A stretch of 43,107 nucleotides of DNA. It comes from an uncultured Erysipelotrichaceae bacterium. Lineage in GTDB: Bacteria > Bacillota_I > Bacilli_A > RFN20 > CAG-826. This document shows, one piece after another, positions 6,812 to 14,147 of the stretch. The stretch lies in assembly GCA_900317165.1 (NCBI GenBank), contig ONFU01000005.1:1-43107 (forward strand). The letters are read 5' to 3'. The translations under genes and the position numbers were made by a program. The notes under the pieces were generated by a model. The model was given only the letters and a program-made list of their open reading frames with translations. It ran no database searches and was not told the DNA's origin. Numbering within the stretch: position 1 is the first letter of the stretch; the number at the start of each line of letters is the position of its first letter.

Positions 6812-6840
6812 TCGAAAATGCCGTTGCCATCTACTATAAT
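6812..6840 (+). promoter_or_regulatory. Promoter placing transcription start at the ATG of the guanylate-kinase-like gene
   Basis: A perfect TATAAT at 6835-6840 is preceded by TCGAAA (6812-6817, 4 of 6 matches to TTGACA) with a 17-base spacer. The start codon begins only 6 bases after the -10, so the expected transcription start is at or next to the A of ATG. No Shine-Dalgarno lies in between. Confidence 0.65.
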
Positions 6841-6846
6841 TGGGCC

Positions 6847-7392
6847 ATGATAGTTTTAATCGGCGCTTCAGCCAGCGGCAAAACGGAAATCGCGAAAAGA
6901 TTAGGAACCCTTTTCGGTATCAAAAAAGCGGTCACCCATACGACGAGGTCACCGCGGGTAGGCGAAAGGAATCACGTCGATTACCATTTCGTAAGCCAGG
7001 AGGAATTCCTCCGTCTTAAGAAAGAGGACGCCTTTGTCGAGACGACTTACTATAACGGAAATTACTACGGTTGTTCTAAGGCAGAGATCGGTGTCGATAA
7101 GGTCGTCATCGTCGATCCGTCCGGTCTATTATCTTTCCTAGCGTTAAAAGACAAATCAATTATCACCTTCCTCCTTTCTTGCGATGAAAAAACGCGCAAG
7201 GAAAGAATGGAAAGGCGCCTTGATGATGCCCATGCGATAGAATCTAGGTTGGAAAATGACCGTGTGGCTTTTGCTAAAGAAAACGTTGCCCCCACGGATT
7301 TTGAAATCGACACCAGCGATAAAGGCATCGATGAATTAACAAAACTCATCTATGACCTTTATAAAGAAGAATACGAAAAACGAATTAATTGA
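6847..7392 (+). CDS. gmk: Guanylate kinase (or close paralogue)
   Basis: 181 residues. The P-loop is GASASGKTE (residues 6-14), followed by the guanylate-binding block TTRSPRVGERNHVDYHFVS (about 37-55) and a lid region with RKERMERRL. This fits guanylate kinase, which phosphorylates GMP or dGMP to the diphosphate with ATP. The P-loop differs from the common GPSGSGKGT, and the protein is a little shorter than the usual ~205 residues. A second gmk elsewhere would make this a paralogue. Transcription appears leaderless (see the promoter at 6812-6840). The 3' end overlaps the convergent CNNM gene by 8 bases, and no terminator separates them. Confidence 0.82.
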   Translation: MIVLIGASASGKTEIAKRLGTLFGIKKAVTHTTRSPRVGERNHVDYHFVSQEEFLRLKKEDAFVETTYYNGNYYGCSKAEIGVDKVVIVDPSGLLSFLALKDKSIITFLLSCDEKTRKERMERRLDDAHAIESRLENDRVAFAKENVAPTDFEIDTSDKGIDELTKLIYDLYKEEYEKRIN

Positions 7393-8677
7393 TCTTCTTT
7401 CTTCTCGGATGATAGGTGATTAGGGCCTCCTCGACGACATACGGGGAGGCTTTTGTTACTTTGATATCCACTTTAAGCAAAACGACTTCATCGCCCACTT
7501 TAGCGAAATCCCCAAGCCTTTCATTGATAAATCCTGAGAGGGTTTCGTATCCTTCTTCCCTTTCCTCTTCATCGATGTGGAACGTTTCAAAGAAGAGATC
7601 GATGTTGCAACTCCCCAAAACGAGGAATTGGTTCCTCTTCTGTGTTTTGGCAATGTCGACCTTAACGGTCTCGGATTCATCATAAAGCTCGCCAACGAGT
7701 TCTTCGATGATATCTTCCAAAGTCAAAATGCCATCCGTTCCTCCGTATTCGTCTTTGACGACAGCAATATGGCGATGGACTTTCTTCATTTCCTCCAAGA
7801 TAGAGGAGATTTCAGCGGTTCTTGGAACTTCTAGGACCTCAGTCAACAAAGAGTCGACCGTAACTTTCTTTTCAAAAAGCATGGCTTTATAAAGCGATTT
7901 GACAGGGATATAACCAACGATGTGGTCTAGATCATTCTCATACACCGGTACGCGGGAATGCTTGAATTTCCCTCCTCCTTGAACGAAACGGATAAGGTCA
8001 GTTTTCCTTTCAATTCCCTCAATTCGCATACGCGGGGTCATTATTTCATAGGCGGCGGTGTCTTTGAATTCGAGCGCGCTATGAAGCATTTCGGCGTTAT
8101 CCTCATCGATGATACCCTCTTTTTCAATGGCCTCGACCATGATGGAAAGCTCTTCGTCTCCAGGAGGCAAATCATCATCGAATTTTTCGATAATCGGTTT
8201 GGTAATGGTTTTGGCAAACCAAGTTGAGGGGAAAACAATCGGGAAGAAAACGATAGAGAAGAACTTAACCACTGGGGCTCCGAAAAGGGAGACGCCATAG
8301 GAATGGGCTTTGGCAAAGGCTTTAGGAAGAATTTCTCCGAAAGTCAAAATCAAAAGGAGCATTCCTAAAGATACGAGGGTGGACGTTAAGCCTCCATAAG
8401 CAGGATCAATATTGAAATCATTGACGATATTTATAGCAAACAAAGCGCCGATAGATGAAGCTACGACATTAACAAAAGCATTTGAAAATAGAAGGGTCGT
8501 GATAGATTTTTCGTATTCGGAAGCATATTTCAAAGCAAGTTTTGCCGTCTTTGCCTTTGACTTTTTTAACCTATTAATATTGACTGTCGAATAGGCCATG
8601 TCGCACATTGAAAAGAAAGCGCTGAAAACAAGAAGAACGGCAATGATGACTATATCCAAAATCGCCGCGGTACTCAT
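7385..8677 (-). CDS. CNNM/CorC-family membrane protein with two CBS domains (TlyC/hemolysin-like)
   Basis: 430 residues. The N-terminal DUF21/CNNM membrane domain (about 1-185) has four hydrophobic segments. A CBS pair follows (about 205-330; PRMRIEGIER and KDEYGGTDGILTLEDIIEELVGEL are typical), and a C-terminal CorC_HlyC domain (about 345-425). Such proteins act in Mg2+/divalent cation transport or efflux, with the CBS pair sensing nucleotides; the older hemolysin label is not a demonstrated function here. The start overlaps the upstream paralogue by 4 bases (ATGA), with ribosome binding site AAGGAGGTG. The two therefore form a coupled pair and may work as a heteromer. Confidence 0.9.
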   Translation of the reverse strand: MSTAAILDIVIIAVLLVFSAFFSMCDMAYSTVNINRLKKSKAKTAKLALKYASEYEKSITTLLFSNAFVNVVASSIGALFAINIVNDFNIDPAYGGLTSTLVSLGMLLLILTFGEILPKAFAKAHSYGVSLFGAPVVKFFSIVFFPIVFPSTWFAKTITKPIIEKFDDDLPPGDEELSIMVEAIEKEGIIDEDNAEMLHSALEFKDTAAYEIMTPRMRIEGIERKTDLIRFVQGGGKFKHSRVPVYENDLDHIVGYIPVKSLYKAMLFEKKVTVDSLLTEVLEVPRTAEISSILEEMKKVHRHIAVVKDEYGGTDGILTLEDIIEELVGELYDESETVKVDIAKTQKRNQFLVLGSCNIDLFFETFHIDEEEREEGYETLSGFINERLGDFAKVGDEVVLLKVDIKVTKASPYVVEEALITYHPRRKKIN

Positions 8678-9699
8678 TGGGCACCTCCTTCGATTTTGTT
8701 TTCTTTCTCGTTGATCGCCCCAACTAGCTCTTCCAAAACGTCTTCGGTAGTAACCATGCCCAAAATAACATCGTTTTTCCTAACGAAGGCAATTTGGGTT
8801 TGATTCTCACGGAAGAAATCGATGAGATCATCCATTTTGATGGAAGGTTTAACGAAATGTGGCTTCTTCAAATGAGCGAGGAAATTCGCGGTTCTCGGGG
8901 ATGCGAAATATTCGGATAGGAAGTCTTTGACAACTAAGACCCCAACGATTTTGTTTTTGTTCTTGTAATAAATCGGAATTCTTGAGAAACGGCATTCCTT
9001 TAGGAACTCAATGAGTTTTTCCTTAGTTAATCCAGATGCATCAAGCATGACCGTCTTTTTTAGGGGAGTTAATACTTCCGCGACACGCGTGTCATCGAAA
9101 TCGAGGGTATTTTGGATGATTTCAGATTCGTTTTCCTCAAATAATCCCTCTTCCTCGGCCAAATCAACGGCATCAGAAAAATCATCCTCGGTGAGCTCGG
9201 GGTCCTTCTTTCCCCTGAAAAGTTTTTGAAAGAGGGTGTTAAGGCCCTTAAAGACTATCGTCAAGGGATAGAAAAGGATTTTGAAGAATGTAAGAGGGAA
9301 GACGAAAACCTTAACAAAGGCATCGGGAATCTTCTTGGCGATGAGTTTAGGAATGGTGTCCCCAAGAAGAAAGATGATGAAGGCCATTGCGATTGAGATG
9401 ATTAACGAAACAACAAAATCACTTAAATAAGGGGAAAGCAAATCGACAAAAAGAAAAGTCGAAAGGACAGAAATGAAAATAGCGCAGACATTATTCCCGA
9501 TAAGCACGGTAATAAGAGTTGAATCAAAACGTTCGATAAGGGAAACGATTAATTTGGCATTACGGTCATTTTCCTTAGCCAAAGCTTTGTATTTGTATTT
9601 GTTAACACAGGCAAAAGCAGTTTCAGCGCCCGAGAAGAACGCGGTGAAGAGCACCGCGACCACGAGAAGGATGATACTAAGCCACAAAGGAATGTCCAA
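8674..9699 (-). CDS. CNNM-family membrane protein with CBS domains, lacking the CorC_HlyC tail
   Basis: 341 residues. DUF21/CNNM membrane domain with four hydrophobic segments (FFSGAETAFACVNKYK near residue 22 is diagnostic), then a CBS pair (about 200-325, with VRKNDVILGMVTTEDVLEELVGAI). It stops after the second CBS domain, so the C-terminal CorC_HlyC domain present in its downstream partner is absent. The start is TTG, chosen because a GGAGG lies 10 bases upstream and no ATG follows before the first membrane segment. Paralogue of the next gene, with which it overlaps by 4 bases. Role as for CNNM proteins: divalent cation handling. Confidence 0.88.
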   Translation of the reverse strand: MDIPLWLSIILLVVAVLFTAFFSGAETAFACVNKYKYKALAKENDRNAKLIVSLIERFDSTLITVLIGNNVCAIFISVLSTFLFVDLLSPYLSDFVVSLIISIAMAFIIFLLGDTIPKLIAKKIPDAFVKVFVFPLTFFKILFYPLTIVFKGLNTLFQKLFRGKKDPELTEDDFSDAVDLAEEEGLFEENESEIIQNTLDFDDTRVAEVLTPLKKTVMLDASGLTKEKLIEFLKECRFSRIPIYYKNKNKIVGVLVVKDFLSEYFASPRTANFLAHLKKPHFVKPSIKMDDLIDFFRENQTQIAFVRKNDVILGMVTTEDVLEELVGAINEKENKIEGGAQ

Positions 9700-9730
9700 T
9701 TCTGATTTTCCTCCAAATAATCATACATAC

Positions 9731-9764
9731 AAAAAGCCCCTTTTCCTAGAGAAAGGAGCTTTTA
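9731..9764 (-). terminator. Terminator after the 743-residue membrane protein gene
   Basis: On the minus strand, AAAAGCTCCTTTCTC / AAGGGGCTTTTT form a stem with one mismatch and a short loop, ending in TTTTTG. It lies just beyond the stop at 9773 and before the TTG start of the CNNM gene. Confidence 0.7.
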
Positions 9765-9772
9765 TTTGGGTA

Positions 9773-12004
9773 TTAATCTTCGTCCGAATCGTCACTTTCG
9801 TCCGAATTGACGAGTTCATCAGCCCAATTGTGTGGGACAACCGGTCCTTGATCGAAGTTCGCTTTATCGAAGACATCGGCGATGAGTTGTTTGGCTCTGC
9901 GTAGCGAAAGATCGCTCTTCACCTTGAAAACAAGAGGAATGGCTTCGTAGATCTTCTTGCTGGAAGCATCGGAAATCGGAAGGGTCGAAGTGGCGTAATC
10001 CTTGGGGTCAAGGGCCATGTAGAGTTTGAGGCTCTTGCCGGCGATAGTCAGTTTGACATAAGTGACTTTGTGCAAACGGAATGTATCGCCGGAATTGGAT
10101 GTGCGACATTTCACGCCATAGGAAAGGATTTCCGATTTGAGTTCATTGTAGTTGCTCTTCATGTTCTCATCGGCCGTTTTCATTCTATCCGTAAAGGGGA
10201 TACGAATAATCTTGCCGTCGCCCCCTTCTTCGTCCGCGTCCTTCGATTCTGGTTCTGCAACAGAAGGAATAGGCAAAGGTTCGGGCTTAGGGGCTTCGAT
10301 AACTGGCTCTACGGCGGGTTTAGTTTCCGAAGCTGGGTTATTGACAACGACGGTTATGGAAGGCGCGGGAGCCGGAGCGGGTGCAGGGACTGGTTCTGGT
10401 TTTGGCTCGGGTTTTATAACCTCAACAGGTTTTGCGGCCTCTGGTTCGCGGATAACGACGGTTATAGGGGTAGGTCTTTCTTCCTTAATCGGTTCGGAGG
10501 TTTTCATTTCCGAACGGATGATGGCCCTAATCATTTCAGGAGAGAGAGCTGCTGGCTCCTTCTTTTCCGGTTTGGAAAGCTTGGCCATTTCATCGGCGAC
10601 GATTGAACGAATGTCAGAGGCGGATAAAGATGGCTCTGGAGTTTTTAGGGGTTCGGGTTCTGGCTCCGGTTCTTCTTTATGATAGGAATCAAGAACCTCG
10701 CGCATTATGGAACGGACTCCTTCTTCAGTAAGAGGAGCCTCTTCTTTGACGGGTTCCGGTTCCTTTACGGGTTCTGGAGTAGGGGCTGGTTTTGATTCAG
10801 CGAGGGCTTCATTGATAATGTGCTTAACATCCTCGATAGTTAAAGGTAAATCGCCTGGTTCGATAACGACATCGCCTTCAGAAGCAGAATCGATGGTCGC
10901 GGCTTTCAATTCCTCAGAGACGATTGAACGGACATCTTCGGCGGAAAGAGGTTTGACTGGTTCAGAGACAGGGGCAGGAACAGAGACAATGACTGGGGTC
11001 GCCTCTTTCTCTTTTTTGCTCCCCTCTAACTCGTCGCGGATAATCTTCCTGACTTCTTCCGCGGTGAGGGCCGTTGGCTTTTCTTCTTCTTTGCTGTTTT
11101 TGACGGTTTCGCCAGCAGGGGCATATGTGTTGATATATTGAATAAGGAACGGACCATTTAGACCTGGAGCCTGAGGCATTGGGGCAGGCATAGGAACCGG
11201 AGCGGATTCCTTGGTTGGTTCAATATCTTTCTCCGCCTTGATTGGAGGAATGCCGACCTCAGGTTTCTTATCGGCCGCGAGCATGTCGGCGGTCAAACCT
11301 TCACTGGCGGGCTCTTCGACATCCCCTTCATAGACGCGGATGATGCGCTTTTCATCGCCAGCTAATTTTTTGGAGGCTGGGGAATCTTCATCCTCTTCCG
11401 CTTCAGGCATCTCGATGGTAGCCAAAGCCCCAATAGTTCCAATCGCGAAGACGACGAAGAGAACTAAACCAATGAGACCAAGCAAAACAGGAACATAGGA
11501 AAGGATTAACCACCCAACTCCCAAAGCGCCATGTTGGACATACTCAAGGGCAAAGGTGATGTAACCACCCATCTTGTCGTCTAAACCATATTGGATGTTT
11601 CCATTGATATCTTTTAGACCAATTGAATCGACTCCTTGTTCAAAGAAATTTGGAGCGAAGAAGACGGTGATGAGATAGAGCAATCCGCAGGTTGCGATGA
11701 TGTGAAGAAGAACGGCGAAAAGGTAGATTGGTTTCTTCTTTGAAATGATGAAGATGATTTCAAGAATGAGGAGAATACCAGCAACCCCGATGAAGGAGAT
11801 CATGAGGATTGGGAAGATTCCAGAAGTGCCGTTGAAGTTAAAAGCGGTGGCAAAACTATTGAGTCCATGACGTGGACGGAGCAAACGGAAATTATTGAAG
11901 AAAGCGTTTTGCCCAAGAATGTTCGGAAGGAAGAAAAGTAAGACAACCCCACTTACGAGGAAGAAAATGCTCAATAAGGCTTCTACAACAAGTTTCTTTT
12001 TCAT
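9773..12004 (-). CDS. Large membrane protein with six helical-motif repeats and a conserved C-terminal domain
   Basis: 743 residues, function unknown. Four membrane segments (about 6-27, 63-87, 93-115, 162-197) are followed by a long acidic, Pro/Glu-rich, probably disordered linker (about 200-595), then a compact C-terminal domain (about 598-720, with KLTIAGKSLKLYMALDPKDY) and an acidic tail ending DESDDSDED. The C-terminal domain resembles one I recall as common, often in several copies, in gut Firmicutes proteins; I cannot name it with certainty. The linker carries six copies of a 15-residue motif and (PA)n and (EP)n runs. The tail is probably cytosolic. A ribosome binding site AAGGGGGT precedes the ATG, and a GC-rich dyad lies in the leader (12041-12056). 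It is a single-gene unit with its own terminator. Confidence 0.75.
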   Translation of the reverse strand: MKKKLVVEALLSIFFLVSGVVLLFFLPNILGQNAFFNNFRLLRPRHGLNSFATAFNFNGTSGIFPILMISFIGVAGILLILEIIFIISKKKPIYLFAVLLHIIATCGLLYLITVFFAPNFFEQGVDSIGLKDINGNIQYGLDDKMGGYITFALEYVQHGALGVGWLILSYVPVLLGLIGLVLFVVFAIGTIGALATIEMPEAEEDEDSPASKKLAGDEKRIIRVYEGDVEEPASEGLTADMLAADKKPEVGIPPIKAEKDIEPTKESAPVPMPAPMPQAPGLNGPFLIQYINTYAPAGETVKNSKEEEKPTALTAEEVRKIIRDELEGSKKEKEATPVIVSVPAPVSEPVKPLSAEDVRSIVSEELKAATIDSASEGDVVIEPGDLPLTIEDVKHIINEALAESKPAPTPEPVKEPEPVKEEAPLTEEGVRSIMREVLDSYHKEEPEPEPEPLKTPEPSLSASDIRSIVADEMAKLSKPEKKEPAALSPEMIRAIIRSEMKTSEPIKEERPTPITVVIREPEAAKPVEVIKPEPKPEPVPAPAPAPAPSITVVVNNPASETKPAVEPVIEAPKPEPLPIPSVAEPESKDADEEGGDGKIIRIPFTDRMKTADENMKSNYNELKSEILSYGVKCRTSNSGDTFRLHKVTYVKLTIAGKSLKLYMALDPKDYATSTLPISDASSKKIYEAIPLVFKVKSDLSLRRAKQLIADVFDKANFDQGPVVPHNWADELVNSDESDDSDED
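10505..11071 (-). repeat. Six copies of a 15-residue motif within the 743-residue protein
   Basis: Consensus [APS]-L-[TS]-x-[ED]-x-[VI]-[RK]-x-I-[IVM]-x-x-[EA]-[LM]. Copies at residues 312-326 (ALTAEEVRKIIRDEL), 352-366 (PLSAEDVRSIVSEEL), 387-401 (PLTIEDVKHIINEAL), 424-438 (PLTEEGVRSIMREVL), 459-473 (SLSASDIRSIVADEM) and 486-500 (ALSPEMIRAIIRSEM). Each is a short amphipathic helix with an N-cap Thr/Ser, separated by 12-25 residues of Pro/Glu/Lys-rich linker. The DNA copies have diverged, so the protein motif is what is conserved. Confidence 0.9.
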
Positions 12005-12100
12005 GAATAATACCCCCTTGTTGAAATCCTTAAAAGTTTAGCGCACTTGCGCGCGTATGAAAAGATATAGTTTTAATATTCCTGCAAAAATCAAGTTATT

Positions 12101-12955
12101 TTATATTTTAGCGAAGAATTGAGCCTGTTTTTTAGAAACGGAAATCCGTGCAATATTGCGCTCATCGCGTTCTCCATCAAGACACCAAACATTATCGTCA
12201 ATTGATAAAATATCCACGTTTTGAGCGGAAATCCGGTGTACACCAATATGAAAGAAATATCTCACTAACCCGTTAAAAAGCCCACCTTTTGTATAGAAGA
12301 TTTCAATGAGTCCATCATCAAAATTGCCTTTTGAATTGACTTTAAAACCACCAACTTTTTTACCGTTTAAAACCATGAAAAAGCCGGTTTTAACTGAATA
12401 CTCTTTTCCATTCACCCCGAAGGAAATTCTTACTCTTTTATATTTGAATGCAGTGACGAAAGAACGCCAATAATAAGCCAGCCTCCCAAACCTCTCGACA
12501 TCTTTTCTTTTTGTTCTATAGGCTATATCCGAGAAGGCTCCAACGGCACACATGTAAAAGCAAATCTCGCCATCAAAATCTATGAGATCATAGTTATGAG
12601 TCTTACCTTCCCTAATGACCTCAATGGCTTTTTTAAAGCTCCTTTTTATGCCTAAATTCTTGCCGGCATCGCATAAAGTTCCGGTAGGAATATATCCTAT
12701 TTTTGGAAAATCCAAATCTTTGTTATATATGAAATTCAAAACGTTTCTGAGCGTTCCATCTCCGCCCGTGACAATAAGAGTATGGATCTTTTTTAGATCG
12801 GAGAGGATGGCTTCAAGGCTTTCTTTGAAGCTCTCCCCAATCTCAATAAAGGACAACTCAAAAATATCGGAAAGACCATTTTTGATTCTTTCTTCGGTCT
12901 CCTTGGGGTGGGCCCTCCCAGAGTGAGTTGATATCAGGACTATCGCCTTTTCCAT
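12101..12955 (-). CDS. Diacylglycerol/lipid kinase family protein (YegS/BmrU/DgkB-like)
   Basis: 284 residues from the ATG at 12955 (a TTG two codons earlier is possible). The DAGK catalytic motif GGDGTLRNVLN lies at about residues 63-73, followed by IPTGTLCDAGKNLG (nucleotide and substrate loop), and NFDDGLIEIF with CLDGE in the C-terminal beta domain. Members phosphorylate diacylglycerol or related lipids at the membrane with ATP, for phospholipid recycling or lipoteichoic acid turnover. There is no N-terminal membrane segment, as usual for soluble DgkB types. No Shine-Dalgarno is evident; possible -10 hexamers (CATTAT or TATCAT) lie 7-10 bases before the ATG, so it may be leaderless. Divergent from hslO. 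Confidence 0.88.
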   Translation of the reverse strand: MEKAIVLISTHSGRAHPKETEERIKNGLSDIFELSFIEIGESFKESLEAILSDLKKIHTLIVTGGDGTLRNVLNFIYNKDLDFPKIGYIPTGTLCDAGKNLGIKRSFKKAIEVIREGKTHNYDLIDFDGEICFYMCAVGAFSDIAYRTKRKDVERFGRLAYYWRSFVTAFKYKRVRISFGVNGKEYSVKTGFFMVLNGKKVGGFKVNSKGNFDDGLIEIFYTKGGLFNGLVRYFFHIGVHRISAQNVDILSIDDNVWCLDGERDERNIARISVSKKQAQFFAKI

Positions 12956-13126
12956 ATGCAAAATAATGATACTCTATTTGCTTCCTTCTTTCCTAGAAAA
13001 CAATTAAAGAACCATTCAAATAAAAACTAAAAAACCACGCAATTTTTATTTTTTTCCTGCAATTACCTTATTTTTGGTGAGATTTTTGCAAGATTAATTA
13101 AACGCCAAAAACTATTGAAAAAAGTG

Positions 13127-13132
13127 TAAGAT
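13127..13132 (+). promoter_or_regulatory. Extended -10 box of the hslO promoter
   Basis: TGTAAGAT gives TAAGAT at 13127-13132, only 9 bases before the ATG at 13142 and with no Shine-Dalgarno between. The mRNA leader would be 2-4 bases or none. No good -35 is seen at 16-18 bases. Confidence 0.5.
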
Positions 13133-13141
13133 ATAGCTGTT

Positions 13142-13981
13142 ATGGAAAAAGATCATATCATTCGCGCAATCTCCCTAGACGGGGAACATCAGCTCTATGT
13201 CGTTAGGGCAAGGCAAGTACTTCTTGATGCTACAGCCATTAGGCCGTTATCCAAAAAGGCAAGTGAGTTACTGTCCAACATGATGATGCTCGCCCTTCTT
13301 CGGAGTAACAATTTGAAGGAAGCAAGTTCTTTGTTGACCTTCCAATTGGACACTGTTTCCGACGCCAAGAAAATTATGGCAACCGCCAATTCTATGGGCG
13401 AGGTCAAAGGCTATATTGCTAATCCTTCCTGCATTGGCGATCTATCATCTAACATGCTTTCTTGTACAGCCGACTTAGGGATGAAGACTCCATACCATTC
13501 TTCGATTTTCGTTGACGGTTCTTCGTTCGAAAATTGTGTTAATTCTTTCTTTGAGCAAAGTGATCAAACTCTCATCCGTTTTCATTCCCATTTACTCTTT
13601 GATGATAACGGTGATTTCGTTGACGCTGTTGCCTTGCTTTATCATAAACTACCAACAAGTTCTCATGACTATAATAATATCTATAGTGATGCGCGCGCGG
13701 AGGAAGCATTAAAAAAGGATACACTTGAAGAAATTGCCGCAGCGTTTTTCAAAGAGGAGAAGTTTGAAATTGTCAGCGATGAACAGGTCTGCTTCCATTG
13801 CGATTGTTCAAAAGACAAATTCGTCAAGTTGCTCCAAACGGTTACCGTTGAGGAATTATCTGACATGGCCTCTCAAAAAGAACCAACTGTCACCACTTGC
13901 GGATGGTGCGGAAAGAGTTACTCCTTCACCCCAGAAGAGATTGCAAGAATCGCTTCCAGCAAGCTGAAGAAACAAGCCTAG
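13142..13981 (+). CDS. hslO: Redox-regulated chaperone Hsp33
   Basis: 279 residues, near the family length of ~290. The C-terminal zinc switch is present: CFHCDC at about 218-223 and CGWCGKSY about 30 residues later, so the CxC and CxxC pairs that bind Zn2+ when reduced and form disulfides under oxidative stress are both there. The N-terminal domain contains RPLSKKASELLSNMMMLALL, typical of the substrate-binding face. Hsp33 is a cytosolic holdase that prevents aggregation under oxidative and heat stress. An extra Cys in CFHCDC follows the family pattern CxxCxC. A terminator follows at 13991-14020. Confidence 0.95.
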   Translation: MEKDHIIRAISLDGEHQLYVVRARQVLLDATAIRPLSKKASELLSNMMMLALLRSNNLKEASSLLTFQLDTVSDAKKIMATANSMGEVKGYIANPSCIGDLSSNMLSCTADLGMKTPYHSSIFVDGSSFENCVNSFFEQSDQTLIRFHSHLLFDDNGDFVDAVALLYHKLPTSSHDYNNIYSDARAEEALKKDTLEEIAAAFFKEEKFEIVSDEQVCFHCDCSKDKFVKLLQTVTVEELSDMASQKEPTVTTCGWCGKSYSFTPEEIARIASSKLKKQA

Positions 13982-13990
13982 AAAAATGAA

Positions 13991-14020
13991 AGCCGTACGC
14001 GAATCACGTACGGCTTTTAT
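13991..14020 (+). terminator. Bidirectional terminator between hslO and tRNA-Glu(CUC)
   Basis: A 9-bp perfect stem AGCCGTACG / CGTACGGCT with a 7-base loop, then TTTTAT on the + strand. Read on the minus strand the same stem is followed by TTTCATTTTTC, so it can end both hslO and the gltX/tRNA-Glu unit. Confidence 0.85.
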
Positions 14021-14027
14021 TCTCTAG

Positions 14028-14102
14028 TGGTGACCCCAACTGGAATCGAACCAGTCATTCGACCTTGAGAGGGTCGCGTCTTAACCGATTGACCATGGGG
14101 CC
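14028..14102 (-). tRNA. tRNA-Glu (anticodon CUC)
   Basis: Minus strand cloverleaf: acceptor GGCCCCA/TGGGGTC with one G-T, D arm GGTC..GAC, anticodon stem CGACC/GGTCG around CTCTCAA (anticodon CTC), T arm ACTGG-TTCGATT-CCAGT, discriminator A, encoded CCA. It lies 45 bases downstream of gltX in the same direction. A second Glu isoacceptor (UUC) is at 1377-1453. Confidence 0.93.
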
Positions 14103-14111
14103 AGCGGAGGT

Positions 14112-14140
14112 AATTTACCATTACACCCCGTTGTTGTAAA
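14112..14140 (-). promoter_or_regulatory. Promoter of tRNA-Glu(CUC) inside the gltX-tRNA gap
   Basis: Minus strand -35 TTTACA (14135-14140), 17-base spacer, -10 TAAATT (14112-14117) preceded by TGG. It ends 9 bases before the tRNA 5' end, so the tRNA can be made independently of gltX readthrough. Confidence 0.6.
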
Positions 14141-14147
14141 GATTTTT

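Noticed and set aside
10070-11141. Long plus-strand frames opposite the 743-residue protein gene
   Set aside because: They are shadows of the Pro/Glu-rich repeats; no ribosome binding sites and Ser/Gly-rich low-complexity products.
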